Source of the DNA: Cupriavidus sp. UYMMa02A
Lineage (GTDB): Bacteria; Pseudomonadota; Gammaproteobacteria; Burkholderiales; Burkholderiaceae
NCBI GenBank assembly: GCA_001725945.1
Contig: LRMT01000281.1
Span: 1-64,000, forward strand
Direction of reading: 5' to 3'
Length of the DNA stretch: 64,000 nt
Made by a program: the position numbers and the translations under genes. Positions 19,766-30,228 of the stretch are shown here, one piece after another. The notes beneath the pieces are model-generated. The model did no database searches and was not told the origin of the DNA. It saw nothing but the letters and a program-made list of their open reading frames with translations. Numbering within the stretch: the first letter of the stretch is position 1; every line of letters begins with the position of its first letter.

Positions 19766-21212
19766 TCAGACCGGATAGTGGCGCGGGGTGTTCTGGATCG
19801 TGATCCAGCGCAGCTCGGTGAACTCGGCCACCGCCGCCTGGCCGCCGAAGCGTCCATAGCCGCTCGCCTTGACGCCGCCAAACGGCATCTGCGCCTCGTC
19901 ATGCACGGTGGGGCCGTTGATGTGGCAGATGCCCGATTCGATCCGTTGGGCCACCGACAATGCGCGCGATACGTCGCGGCTGAATACCGACGCGGAAAGG
20001 CCATACTCGCTGTCGTTGGCCATGCGCACCGCCTCGTCGTCGCCGTCCACGCGCGCCACCGTTACCACCGGACCGAACGATTCCTCGCGGTAGAGCCTCA
20101 TGCCCGGCGCGATGCCGTCGACGATGACCGGCTGCAGGATCGCGCGTCGGCATGCCAGCCCACGGGCAGGCTCGCGCCTGCGCGCGCGCGTCCTCGACCA
20201 ATGCGCCGATGCGCTGCGCGGCATCTTTGCTGATCAGCGCACCGAGCACGCTGGACGGATCAGTGGGGTCGCCGGCCCGCAGTGTCTTCGCCTTCGCGGA
20301 CAGCTTCTCGACGAAGCGGTCGGCGATCCTGCGGTCCGCGATCACGCGCTCGGTCGACATGCAGATCTGCCCCTGGTTGAAAAAGGCGCCGAAGGCCACG
20401 GCATCGACTGCCGCATCGAGGTCCGCGTCGTCGAGCACCAGCAGCGGCGCCTTGCCGCCGAGCTCCAGCAGCGCCGGCTTCAGATGCCGGGCCGCGTGCT
20501 GCGCGATGATGCGGCCCACGTGCGTGGAGCCCGTGAAGTTGACGCGGCGCACGGCCGGATGCGCGATCAGCCGCTCGACCACCTGCGCCGCATCTTCGGG
20601 CGCGTTCGTGACCACGTTGACCACGCCGTCGCCGAGCCCCGCCTCCTGCAGCACCGTGCCGATCAGGCGATGCACGCCGGGGCACGCCTCGGACGCCTTG
20701 AGCACCACCGTGTTGCCGCACGCGAGCGGCATCGCCAGCGCGCGCGTGCCGAGGATCACCGGTGCGTTCCACGGCGCGATGCCGAGTACCACGCCGCACG
20801 GCTGGCGCACGGCCATGGCAAGATTGCCCGGCACATCGGATGGAATCACGCTGCCGTCGATGCGCGTCGTCATCGCGGCGGCCTCGCGCAGCATGTTGGC
20901 CGCGAGCATCACGTTGAAGCCGTACCAGTTCGGCATGGCGCCGGTCTCGGCCACGCCGACGCGGATGAAGTCTTCCGTACGCTGGTCCATCAGGTCGGCG
21001 GCCTTCAACAGGCGGCGGCGGCGCTCACCTGGCAGCAGCGCGGCCCAGGCCGGGTAGCGGCCGCGGCCGCATCCACGGCGGCGTCCGCATCCGCGAGCGT
21101 GCGCCGGTGCGCGCGACACTACGACATCGCTCAGCGGATTGCGGCGTTCGAAGGTGGCGCCATCGGCGGCGAGCCGGTCCCGCCCGCCAATCAGCATGGT
21201 CAGTTCGTTCAT
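19766..21212 (-). CDS. vdh: Vanillin dehydrogenase (aldehyde dehydrogenase), frame breaks
   Basis: About 482 aa when repaired. NAD(P)-dependent aldehyde dehydrogenase: cofactor region GIAPWNAPVILGTRALAMP, NFTGSTHVGR, the general base in LELGGKAPLLVL and the catalytic Cys in FFNQGQICMSTERV. The frame breaks near 20170, after DARAQ, and continues AILQPVIVDGIAPG to the stop at 19766. A compensated double slip near 21055-21115 scrambles about 20 residues; the alternative frame there reads LADADAAVDAAAAA. Placement between feruloyl-CoA synthetase and the hydratase-lyase indicates oxidation of vanillin to vanillate. Closely related salicylaldehyde-type dehydrogenases are the alternative. Confidence 0.85.
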
Positions 21213-21272
21213 CAGTGTTGTCTCCTGGCGGCGGCTCTTTGAGGCCGCCGGCTCGATCGGGTTGTCGGCCGC

Positions 21273-22108
21273 TCAGGCGCGCTTGTAGGTCTGCAGGCCC
21301 GGCTTGATCGACTTGTCGTCGAGGAACTGCTTGAGGCCCTGCTCCCGTCCGTGCTCAGGGTCTCGCAGCTGCGCCTGGTCGAGCTTGGCGTACAGGTAGT
21401 CCTCGTTCTGCTCCCACGTCAGCTCGCGTGAGCGCTTGAAGCCGATCTTGGCCGCGCGCAGCACCACCGGGTTCTTCTCGAGCAGCTTCGCCGCGAGCGC
21501 GATCGTATGCTCGCGCAGTTGCGCGCGTGGCACGCTCTCGTTGACCAGGCCCATGGCCGCAGCCTCGGCGCCGGTGAAGGTGTCACCCGTCATGATGTAG
21601 TGCAGCGCCTTGCGGTGGCCGACGGTATCGGCCATCGCCTTGCTGACGAGATTACCCGGCGGAATGCCCCAGTTGATTTCCGACAGGCCGAACACGGCCT
21701 CGTCGGCGGCGATTGCCAGGTCGCAGGCCACCAGCGGCGAGAATCCGCCACCGAAGCACCAGCCGTTGACCATGGCGATCGTTGGCTTGCTATACATGCG
21801 CAACAGGCGCCATTGCCACTGCGATGCATCGCGGCGGCGAATCTTTTCCTGCAGGATCTCCGGGCCGCGTCGACCTCGCGGAAGTATTCCTTGAGGTCCA
21901 TGCCAGCGGTCCAGGCGTCGCCGGCGCCGGTCAGCACCAGCACCTTGGCTTCCGCGTCCAGCTCCAGCTCTTCCAACACCTGCACCATCTCAGCGTTCAG
22001 CGTGGGATTCATGGCGTTGCGCTTGTCGGGCCGGTTGAACGTGACCCAGGCAATACCCGCTTCCACATTAACCTTCACTGCCTTCCAGCGGCCTTCGTAA
22101 TCAGCCAT
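21273..22108 (-). CDS. ech: Hydroxycinnamoyl-CoA hydratase-lyase, one frame break
   Basis: About 278 aa when repaired. Crotonase-fold enzyme that hydrates feruloyl-CoA and cleaves it to vanillin plus acetyl-CoA. N-terminal NRPDKRNAMNPTLNAEM, the oxyanion region TGAGDAWTAGMDLKEYF and the second loop NGWCFGGGFSPLVACD, with INWGIPPG, are strongly typical of the p-hydroxycinnamoyl-CoA hydratase/lyase subgroup. The frame breaks near 21873; the restored frame reads PEILQEKIRRRDASQWQW before joining RMYSKPTIAMV. It is the first gene of the minus-strand ferulate operon; ATG at 22108 follows a GGAGAGA site. Confidence 0.9.
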
Positions 22109-22148
22109 TTCTGTCTCTCCTTGGTAGTCGCTTCGTCGTGGTCTCAAT

Positions 22149-22172
22149 TTGATATCAAGCTACCTGATATTG
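22149..22172. promoter_or_regulatory. Candidate MarR operator upstream of ech
   Basis: Perfect palindrome TTGATATCAA at 22149-22158, followed by a partial copy around 22165-22172 (CTGATATTGC). It lies about 40 bp before the ech start, in the divergent interval with the marR gene. Its position suits a repressor that is released by hydroxycinnamoyl-CoA, as in FerC/FerR/CouR-type systems. Confidence 0.5.
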
Positions 22173-22266
22173 CAAGTGGAATGTCATTCCCGGGTGTAAA
22201 CCCCGATGCGCGCCGGTGAGCGAATGCAGCTCACGCGGCGCGGCCGAGAATCAACAGGGATCATTC

Positions 22267-22755
22267 ATGCGCACGCAAAAAAAAAGAAGCCGCAGAAGTC
22301 GGAGACATTCCGCGCGGGACGCCCGCCGCCGGCGGGATCCATTCCCCTACCCACATCCCTTACCTGATTGGGCGCACTGATCGCATAGTCAACCGCCGGC
22401 TGGCCGAGGTGTTGGCTCCGCACGGGCTGATGTTGACGCAGTTCACGGCGCTCTCGGTGCTTTACGCGCGCGGTCCGTCGTCGAACGCGCAGATTGCCGA
22501 GCGCTCCCTGATTTCGCCGCAGGCACCAATGAGGTAGTGAAGGCAATGGAGGCACGCGGCTGGGTCACACGCGAGCCCGATCCCCTGTACGGCCGGATCG
22601 TGAAGCTGAGCCTGACCGACAGCGCGCGCGAGTTGCTGGCGGGTTGCGACGAGACCGTCGGCGGGCTGGAAGAAGAAATGCTGGCGGGCATCGACGCTCA
22701 GCACGTCTCATTGCTGCGTGAGCTGCTGTTGACGTGCGGGCGAAACCTGCGCTGA
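22267..22755 (+). CDS. MarR-family regulator of hydroxycinnamate genes, two frame breaks
   Basis: About 163 aa when repaired. After a lysine-rich start (MRTQKKKKPQKSE), the body HIPYLIGRTDRIVNRRL and LMLTQFTALSVLYARG leads to the recognition helix NAQIAERSLISPQ. The wing EARGWVTREPDPLYGRIVKL and the dimerisation helix follow. Breaks near 22345 and 22518. MarR regulators of this subgroup bind hydroxycinnamoyl-CoA and repress the adjacent fcs/ech/vdh genes. The gene is divergent from ech with a 158-bp shared control region. Confidence 0.75.
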
Positions 22756-22840
22756 GGCCCTCGGGCGCGCCGGCACGTCAGTGCATTGCGGCGAGTGTCA
22801 GCACGGCGGCTTTGACGGCGGAGAGATTAGTTTGCTCGGC

Positions 22841-22850
22841 TTGTATACAA
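22841..22850. promoter_or_regulatory. Palindrome TTGTATACAA upstream of the vanR-like gene
   Basis: Perfect 10-bp palindrome in an AT-richer interval between the marR gene and the GntR gene. Together with the 17-bp palindrome at 22950 it makes a two-site arrangement sharing the GTATAC / ATAC-GTAT core, plausible for autoregulation by the GntR protein. Confidence 0.45.
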
Positions 22851-22949
22851 CAAAACTGTAAGCAGCGCTGTTTTAATCTCTTGCAACCTCATTTTCTAAT
22901 CGTTAACCCCTATCCAACTGCCCTAGTCCTTGCCTTCGTGGAAATCGTT

Positions 22950-22966
22950 GGATACAGTCTGTATCC
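22950..22966. promoter_or_regulatory. Palindrome GGATACAGTCTGTATCC upstream of the vanR-like gene
   Basis: Perfect inverted repeat, 7 bp arms with a 3-bp centre, 42 bp before the GTG start at 23008. FadR/VanR-type GntR proteins bind short palindromes of this size near their own promoters, so it is a good operator candidate. Confidence 0.55.
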
Positions 22967-23007
22967 ATAAAGCCTGCGCGGCTCGCCCCACTACGGAGAC
23001 ACCCTTG

Positions 23008-23784
23008 GTGAACACTGACAACGACAATCAAAGCGACAGCAAGGTCGGCGCGAGCGCCTCTCAGGCTGTCCGGGCCTTGCTCGGCCTGCGCGAATTGGTT
23101 CTCGGCGGAGAATTGCCTGCCGGCAGCCGAATTTCCGAGCTGTGGGTCGCTGATCGCCTCGGCGTATCGCGCACACCGATTCGCGCGGCGCTGATCCGAC
23201 TGCAGGAGGAAGGACTTGTCGAGCCGATTCCCTCGGGCGGCTTCGCGGTACGCTCGTTTGCCGAAAGCGAAATCAGCGACGCCATCGAGCTACGCGGCAC
23301 AATGGAAGGCCTCGCTGCCCGGCTCGCCGCCGAGCGCGGCGCCAGTTCAAGCCTCCTCAACGCGATGCGCGATGTCATCGCGCAGATTGACAGCGCGCTG
23401 ACCGGCGAGTTGACCGCCGTCAAGTTCACCCAGTACGTCGACCTGAACGCGCGCTTTCATCAATTACTGGCTGAGGCAGCCGGAAGCGCGCTGATCGCGC
23501 GACAGATCGAAAAGGTCACGAACCTGCCGTTTGCCTCGGCCAGCGCCTTCGTCATGGTTCAATCGATCGACGAAAGCGCGCGCGAGATGCTGCTGCTTGC
23601 CCAGGCACAACACCGATCCGTAGTCGAGGCCATCGAGCTGCGCGAAGGCACGCGCGCAGAGGCGCTGATGCGCGAGCACAGCCGGATCGCTAATCACAAC
23701 CTGAAGATCGCGCTGCAGAACCAGCAAGCGATGTCGCAGGTGCTCGGGGGCAGCCTGATCCGGCGCGCGGGCCGTTCGGTCTAG
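23008..23784 (+). CDS. GntR/FadR-type regulator, probably VanR
   Basis: 258 aa, intact. N-terminal winged helix: ELPAGSRISELWVADRLGVS followed by RTPIRAALIRLQEEGLV (residues about 38-75). C-terminal FCD ligand domain has EISDAIELRGTMEGLAARLA and a final metal-site region MREHSRIANHN. GTG at 23008 has GGAG upstream and fits the family N-terminus better than the in-frame ATG at 22930. VanR proteins of this architecture repress vanillate demethylase genes and respond to vanillate. It precedes an aromatic-acid transporter and vanAB on the same strand, which supports that role. Confidence 0.75.
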   Translation: MNTDNDNQSDSKVGASASQAVRALLGLRELVLGGELPAGSRISELWVADRLGVSRTPIRAALIRLQEEGLVEPIPSGGFAVRSFAESEISDAIELRGTMEGLAARLAAERGASSSLLNAMRDVIAQIDSALTGELTAVKFTQYVDLNARFHQLLAEAAGSALIARQIEKVTNLPFASASAFVMVQSIDESAREMLLLAQAQHRSVVEAIELREGTRAEALMREHSRIANHNLKIALQNQQAMSQVLGGSLIRRAGRSV

Positions 23785-24020
23785 CACACCCGCCCTCTCC
23801 CGTCCCCTTTGTCAACCCGCATCCCGCGCCTCGGCGCCGGGAGGGGAAAGTCATATCTGAAAAACACCTGCCAGATCGCTTGCCGTCGATGAAACATGCA
23901 GCAACCCACACGGCCGCACGATCTGCAACCAGAAGATAACGCTGTACCGCGCTGGCACTCGAACTCTAGCGAATCAACTCGGCCTGGCGCGCATAAAAAA
24001 TACATGAGAGGTAGACAACA

Positions 24021-25359
24021 ATGCGACACGATATCCGAAACGCTATCAACAAGGCGGACATGAGCACATTCCAGGTGGTGGCGATCGCCATCTGCATTGT
24101 GCTCAACATGCTTGACGGTTTTGACGTGCTGGCCATGGCGTTCACCGCCTCGCACATCTCCGCTGAGTGGCAACTGAACGGCAAGCAGGTCGGGGTGCTG
24201 CTAAGCGCCGGGCTTTTGGCATGGCAGCCGGCTCGCTTTTCCTGGCGCCATGGGCGGATCGCTTTGGGCGCAGGCCAATCATACTGTTTTGCCTGGTGAC
24301 AATCGCCGCGGGCATGCTGCTGTCGGCATTCACGCATTCCGTTTTCCAACTCGCAGCGATGCGTGCCGTGACAGGCATTGGCATCGGCGGCATGCTGGCG
24401 AGCCTCAACGTCATCACAAGCGAATACGCGTCTGACAAATGGCGCAACATGGCCATCGTGCTGCAAGCCACGGGCTACCCCGTCGGCGCGACAATCGGCG
24501 GCATCATCGCAGCCATGCTGCTGACGCAGTATGGCTGGCGCAGCGTGTTCGTTTTGGCGCTCTGGTAACCATTGCCATGACTCCCATCGTCATGGCCCGC
24601 TTGCCAGAGTCGCTCGACTTCCTGGTCACCAAACGTCCGCGCGGCGGGCTGACTAAGCTCAACGCCTTACTCTTCGCGATGGGCCGCCCTGCCGTCGCCC
24701 AACTGCCGCCCCCCGATACCGCACCCGGTCCGAACGCTGGTGGCCGGGGCGTGACTGGGCTCTTCTCGGGGCATCTCGCGATGCAGACGCTGATGATCTG
24801 GACGTCGTTCTTCCTTGTCATGTTCAGTTTCTATTTCGTGCTGAGCTGGACGCCGAAACTGCTGGTCGCTGCGGGCATGTCGGCGCAGCAGGGCATCACC
24901 GGCGGCGTGCTTCTGAACGTGGGCGGCATTGTCGGGGGTACGCTATTCGGCTTCCTCTCGTCCCGCATCGGACTCAAACCGTTGCTGTGGGCCTGCTTTC
25001 TGCTCACAGCCGCACTGTTCGTGGGCTTCGGCATGTTCGCAAGCACGCTGACTGTCGCATTCGTGATCGCGCTGTGGATCGGCGGGGGCATTTTCGGCTG
25101 CATGGTAGGCCTGTACGCCTACGCACCGAGCCTGTATCCGCCCGAAACCCGGACGACGGGCATGGGCTGGTCAATCGGCATGGGCCGCTTCGGCGCCGTA
25201 CTGTCGCCGATGGTAGCGGGCGCCCTACTCGATTCAGGATGGTCGGCCGCCAATCTCTACTACGTCTTTGCCATGCCGCTGCTCATTGCCATCGGCAGTG
25301 TCGGCCTGCTAGGCGCGCCGATGCAAGCAGAGCGGCACACGCAGACCGCAGCGCACTAG
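24021..25359 (+). CDS. MFS aromatic acid:H+ symporter (VanK/PcaK type), two frame breaks
   Basis: About 446 aa when repaired, 12 membrane segments. The N-terminus shows LNMLDGFDVLAMAFTA, the TM1 motif of the aromatic-acid symporter family, in which DGFD carries an essential Asp. The loop motif APWADRFGRRPI lies between TM2 and TM3. FVLSWTPKLLVAAGMS and YAPSLYPPETRTTGMGW follow in the second half. Breaks near 24225 (after SAGLL) and near 24565 (after VLAL). It lies between the VanR-like regulator and vanAB, so vanillate or a related methoxybenzoate is the likely substrate. Confidence 0.85.
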
Positions 25360-25459
25360 AACAGGATCCGGCAGATCGGGATTTCGCCATACAACTGCCT
25401 GCTTCTACTACCACATCGTCAACCACTACTTGCTGGCGCCTCGCGCCCGAGGGGAAGTC

Positions 25460-26526
25460 ATGTTTCTGAAAAACACCTGGTATGTCGCCTGCACACCCGA
25501 TGAACTTGCAGGCAAACCACTGGGCCGCACTATCTGTAACAACAAGATGGTGCTCTATCGCGATGAAAACGGGGCCGTCGCCGCACTCGAGGACTTCTGT
25601 CCGCACCGCGGTGCGCCGCTCTCGCTCGGCTCGCTGCGCGACGGCCAACTGGTCTGCGGGTACCACGGCCTGACCATGGGGCGCAACGGAAAGTGCGCGG
25701 CGATGATCGGTCAACGCGTCGGCGGCTTTCCGGCAATTCGCAGCTATCCCGCGGTGGAACGCTACGGTTTCATCTGGGTATGGCCCGGCGAGGCCGCGCT
25801 GGCAGACGATACGCTGATCCCGCATCTCGAATGGGCGGTGAGCCCTGAGTGGGCGCACGGCGGTGGCCTGTACCACATCGGCTGCGACTACCGGCTGATG
25901 ATCGACAATCTGATGGACCTGACGCACGAGACCTACGTGCACGCGTCAAGTATCGGGCAGGCCGAGATTGAAGATTCGGCGCCGACGACACGCGTGGAAG
26001 GCGATAACGTCGTCACTAGCCGCCACATGGAAGGCGTTCTGCCGCCGCCATTTTGGGCCGCCGCCCTGCGCGGCAACGGGCTGGCCGACGACGTGCCATG
26101 CGACCGCTGGCAAATCTGCCGGTTCACGCCGCCTAGCCACGTAATGATCGAGGTCGGCGTCGCGCACGCGGGCAAAGGAGGCTATAACGCGGCGCCAGAG
26201 CATAAGGTGTCCAGCATCGTCGTCGACTTCATCACGCCTGAAACCGACACGTCGATTTGGTACTTCTGGGGCATGGCGCGCAGCTTCAAGCCCGAGGATG
26301 CCGCGTTGACAGCGACGATCCGAGAGGGACAGGGGAAGATCTTCGCAGAAGATCTGGAGATGCTGGAAGCCCAGCAGAGCAACCTGCTGGCGAACCCCGA
26401 GCGCAAGCTGCTGATGCTCAATATCGATGCGGGCGGTGTGCAGTCCCGTCGCATTCTGGACCGGCTGATCGCCCAGGAACAGGCGCAATCGAACCAGCCT
26501 GACCAGATGCGCGCGGGTGGGGGTAG
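25460..26526 (+). CDS. vanA: Vanillate O-demethylase oxygenase subunit
   Basis: About 355 aa. Rieske non-haem iron oxygenase that demethylates vanillate to protocatechuate plus formaldehyde. The Rieske centre is CPHRGAPLSLG and CGYHGLTM (residues about 47-72). The mononuclear iron site includes DNLMDLTHETYVH (residues about 155-167). As printed, the frame runs straight into vanB. A single extra G in the five-G run at 26519-26523 would create the TAG at 26524-26526 and give the normal family length. I therefore place the end there. Confidence 0.9.
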
Positions 26527-26530
26527 CGTG

Positions 26531-27475
26531 ATGCGGGTCCGGATCGCCAACAAGAGGAGCGGCGCAGAGGGCATCGCGGTATTCGAACTCGTGGCCATCG
26601 AAGGTGGTGCCCTACCACCCTTCTCCGCCGGCGCGCACGTCGACGTCCACCTCAGTAACGGGCTCGTGCGTCAGTATTCGCTGTGCAACGACCCGGCTGA
26701 GACGCATCGCTACGAGCTCGGCGTGTTACGCGATCCCGCGTCGCGCGGCGGCTCGGCTGCAATGCATGCGCTAGCGCCCGGCGACACGCTCGAGATCAGC
26801 ACCCCGAAGAACCATTTTCCGCTTCAGGGGGACGCTGGGCACTCTGTGCTGCTGGCTGGGGGGATCGGCGTGACGCCGATTCTGGCGATGGCGCAGAGCC
26901 TTGCCCGCACCGGCGCCTCGTTCGAGTTCCACTACTGCACCCGCAGTCCCGCGCGCACTGCGTTCCGCGAACGGCTTGCTTGCGATGACCTGCACGAGCG
27001 CACGCACATATATCACGACGATGTCGCGGGGCGGCAGGTCGACCTGCCGCGGCTGCTCTCTGCGCCTTGCGCTGGCACGCATCTCTACGTCTGTGGCCCG
27101 TCGGGCTTCATGGCCGCCGTGTTGGAGACGGCACGCGCTGCCGGCTGGCCGGAGCCCAACTTGCACCGCGAATACTTCGCGGCCCCGCAAACGCCTACCG
27201 CCTCGGCCGGCACCTTCCAGGTGAAAGTCCAAAGCAGTGGCAAGGTCATTGACATCGCGCCGAATGAAACTGTGGTGCAAGCGCTAGCCGCGCAAGGAGT
27301 TGAAATCCAGACTTCGTGCGAGCAAGGGGTCTGCGGCACATGCCTGACACGCGTGCTGTCCGGCGAGCCTGACCATCGCGACGCTTACCTGACCGACGAG
27401 GAGCGCGCCGCGAACAACCAGTTCCTGCCATGCTGCTCGCGTTCGCGCAGCTCGGTCCTCGTACTGGACCTGTAG
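26531..27475 (+). CDS. vanB: Vanillate O-demethylase reductase subunit
   Basis: 314 aa. FMN/NAD(P)H-dependent ferredoxin reductase of the phthalate-dioxygenase-reductase type, which feeds electrons to VanA. Order of domains: flavin domain (RQYSLCNDPAETHRYELGV), nucleotide-binding domain (LLAGGIGVTPILAMAQSL; HLYVCGPSGFM), then a C-terminal plant-type [2Fe-2S] domain with TSCEQGVCGTC and FLPCC. The ATG at 26531 overlaps a TGA-like context 4 bp after the proposed vanA stop, and the preceding G-rich tract could serve as ribosome-binding site. The pair is co-transcribed. Confidence 0.9.
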   Translation: MRVRIANKRSGAEGIAVFELVAIEGGALPPFSAGAHVDVHLSNGLVRQYSLCNDPAETHRYELGVLRDPASRGGSAAMHALAPGDTLEISTPKNHFPLQGDAGHSVLLAGGIGVTPILAMAQSLARTGASFEFHYCTRSPARTAFRERLACDDLHERTHIYHDDVAGRQVDLPRLLSAPCAGTHLYVCGPSGFMAAVLETARAAGWPEPNLHREYFAAPQTPTASAGTFQVKVQSSGKVIDIAPNETVVQALAAQGVEIQTSCEQGVCGTCLTRVLSGEPDHRDAYLTDEERAANNQFLPCCSRSRSSVLVLDL

Positions 27476-27690
27476 GTGCCGCGTGCCCCCTGAAACGCAT
27501 TAAGAAGCGCCGGTGTACCCGGCAGGCAACGTCCGCCTCGACAGGCACGGTGACCACTGGCTACACCTGATCGGAAACGATCGCCACCACGTCCGTGTAC
27601 CTGCACGGCGAGGAACTTGAGCGTGCCAGGCAGATGCGGCAGGCGTTCGGCGCTTGTCGTTGAGAGATTTCGGGTTCCCCTTCCTGGCCC

Positions 27691-28676
27691 CTACTCCGCT
27701 CGAATATCCGCCCGTACCGCCACCGCGCGCATTTCGGGCAGTTCCTTCTCGACGCGTGCCTTGACCGCCGCGGCATTGCCGTAGGCGGGCGTCAGGCCCA
27801 GTTCGACCATCCGCGCTTTGGTTGACGGCGCGTTGGCCACTTCCGCCAGCGCCTTTTCGAGTTTCTGCTGTACGGGCGCCGGCAGCCCCGCCGGCGCCAT
27901 CAGGGCGAACCACGTGCCATCTGAAAGCCGGGGTAGCCACTTTCGGCCACGGTAGGCACCTGCGGCAGCGCGGGCAGCCGCTGTGCCGACAACACTGCCA
28001 GCGGCTTGATCTTGCCGCCCTTGATCAGCGGCAAGCTGGCCACCACGGTGTCGACGGCCACCTGCACCTGCCCGCCGGCGAGCGCCGTCAGGCTCGGTGC
28101 GCTGCCGTTGAACGGGACATGAACCATCCGCATGCCCGTCGCGGACTTCAGCATCTCGCCGCCGAAATGCACCGACGAACCTGCGCCAAAGGAGCCATAG
28201 GAGAACTTGTCCGGATTCGCCTTCGCCTGTGCCACCAGGTCCTTGAGCGAGTTCACGGGGACCTCGGGATTGGCAACGAGCACCAGACTCATATCCGCAA
28301 CTAGGCCAAGCGGCGTAAAGCTCTTGACCGGGTCGTAGGCCAGGTTCTGGCGGATGGCCGGGTTCAGCGTCAGCGTGGTGCTGGCAGCGAGCAGCAGCGT
28401 ATAGCCATCGGGCGCGGCCTTGGCGACCTGCGCGGCGCCGATTACCGTGCTGGCGCCCGGCTTGTTCTCGACCACGACGGATTGTCCGAGCTTCTCGCCA
28501 AGGCCTACGGCCAGCAAGCGCCCCAGCACGTCGGTGGCACCTCCGGCGGCAAACGGCACCACCAGCCGGATTGGCCGCTCCGGAAACGACGGCCCCTGAG
28601 CCGCGGCGGGTGTCGTGGCCAGCGTGGCGGCCAGGCCGGCGCATGCAAGGAAAAGCTTCGTGGGCGTTGCGGTCAT
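27691..28676 (-). CDS. Bug/TctC-family periplasmic binding protein, one frame break
   Basis: About 329 aa when repaired. Signal peptide (KLFLACAGLAATLATTPAAA), then the family opening RPIRLVVPFAAGGATDVLGR, VVVENKPGAS and SYGSFGAGSSVHFGGEM. The frame breaks near 27915, before TWFALMAPAGLPAPVQ, and the C-terminus reaches 27691. It follows the amidase gene on the same strand with a 92-bp gap, so it may deliver the amide or acid that the amidase handles. No tripartite transporter membrane genes are nearby. Confidence 0.8.
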
Positions 28677-28768
28677 CGGTTCAACTCCTGCCTGCGGTTT
28701 GGGGGGAAATGCGAATCCACGCGGGCGGCAGCTGGCGCTGCCCGCTGGCAAACTGGATGAGACGGTGT

Positions 28769-30228
28769 CTACGCAAGCCAGGGGCTGCGTACGCGCGAAA
28801 AGCCACCGGCCTGGTCATAGGCGTGGCCAAGCTGCAGCACCGCGGCGTCCGCCTGGGCGGGCCCGATGATCTGGATGCCGGCAGGCAATCCCTCACGCCC
28901 AAAACCCGCGGGCGCGGCCAACGCGGGCAAGCCCGCCATCGTGGCCGGCACCACGGCCTGCATCCAGCGATGATAGGTATCCATGTCGCGGCCGTCGATC
29001 GCGTGCGGCCAGTCCAGGCCGGCATCGAATGGGAAGACCTGGGCGGCCGGCATGACCAGATAGTCGAAGCGCTCGAACAGCATGCGCAGCGCCTGGTACC
29101 AGCCACTGCGTATGCTCATGGCCTCATACACGCGCGCGCCGGACAGCGCCAGCCCGCGCTCGATTTCCCAGAGCGCTTCCGGCTTGAGCAGCGCACGTTT
29201 GGCCGGGTCGCGGTAAAGCGCGCCGTTGGCGCCCGAGACGGCAAAGCTGCGCAGGTCGATCCACGCCTGCCACAGGCGCTCAAGGTCGAAGTCCGGCGAT
29301 GCGGCATCGATCGTGCAGCCGAGCGTACGCAGATGACCCAGTGCCATGACGCAGGTGTCGAGCAGGCCCGGGTCGGTCGGCAGATGGCCGCCGAGGTCCC
29401 CGAGCCAGCCGATCCGCACGCCGTTCCAGTCGCGCTCAGGCGGCAAGGCGAAGCTGCCTGGCGCCTCCGCGCGGCGCGTCAGTGGCAGGCGCGCGTCGAA
29501 GCCGGCCTGCACCGACAGCAGCAGCGCGAGGTCCGGGATATTGCGCGCCATCGGCCCGGCCACGCTGAACTGCTGGAAGAAAACCTCCTCGGTCGGCCCG
29601 TGCGGCACGCAACCGAATGAGGTACGCAGGCCATAGACATGGTTGAACGCGGCTGGTGTGCGCAGCGAACCCATCATGTCCGAGCCATCGCCACCGGCAG
29701 CATGCGCAGCGCGACCGCCACGGCCGCCCCACCGCTGCTGCCGCCGGCCGAGCGTGCCGGATCGTAGGCGTTGCGCGTGGTGCCGTAGACAGGGTTGTAC
29801 GTATGGCCACCAAGGCCGAATTCGGGCGAATTGGTGCGGCCGACGAACAGCGCCCCACCGGCGCGCATGCGTTCGAAGACCACCGCGTCGGTCTGGCTGA
29901 CTTGTCCGGCGAAGATCGGCGAGCCCTTGGTGGTAACCATGCCGGCGGCCGGCATGATGTCCTTGGGTGCCTGCGGGAAGCCATGCAGCGGGCCGCGGCC
30001 GGCGCCCCGCGCGAGTTCATTGTCGAGGCCGGCCGCGTCCTTGCGCAGGCGGTCGCGGTCGACGGGCGCCACGATGGCATTGACGCGCGGATTGTGACGG
30101 TCGATCTGGCCCAGGTATGCGTCGAGCACCTCGACGCACGACACCTCACGGGCATGGATGGCCCGCGACAAGGCAACGGCGTCGAGTTCGATGACGGAAT
30201 CGGTCGGGGTGCTGGAAATCGCATTCAT
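28769..30228 (-). CDS. Amidase (amidase-signature family), one frame break
   Basis: About 487 aa when repaired. Amidase-signature hydrolase with the Ser-cisSer-Lys triad: Lys in GFPQAPKDIMPAAGM, then the glycine/serine-rich RSAGGSSGGAAVAVALR. The frame breaks near 29683, after RMLPVA; the next frame continues DMMGSLRTPAAFNHVYGL. NYNPVYG-like TYNPVYGTTRNAYDPAR is typical of GatA-like and aryl-amide/AtzF-like enzymes. Start ATG at 30228 (MNAISSTPTD). Substrate unknown; a divergent LysR gene and the Bug gene downstream suggest a catabolic amide pathway. Confidence 0.8.

Noticed and set aside
25460..27475. Genuine VanA-VanB fusion protein
   Set aside because: A one-base loss in a G run explains it and matches the deletion pattern seen throughout the contig; kept only as a point to verify.
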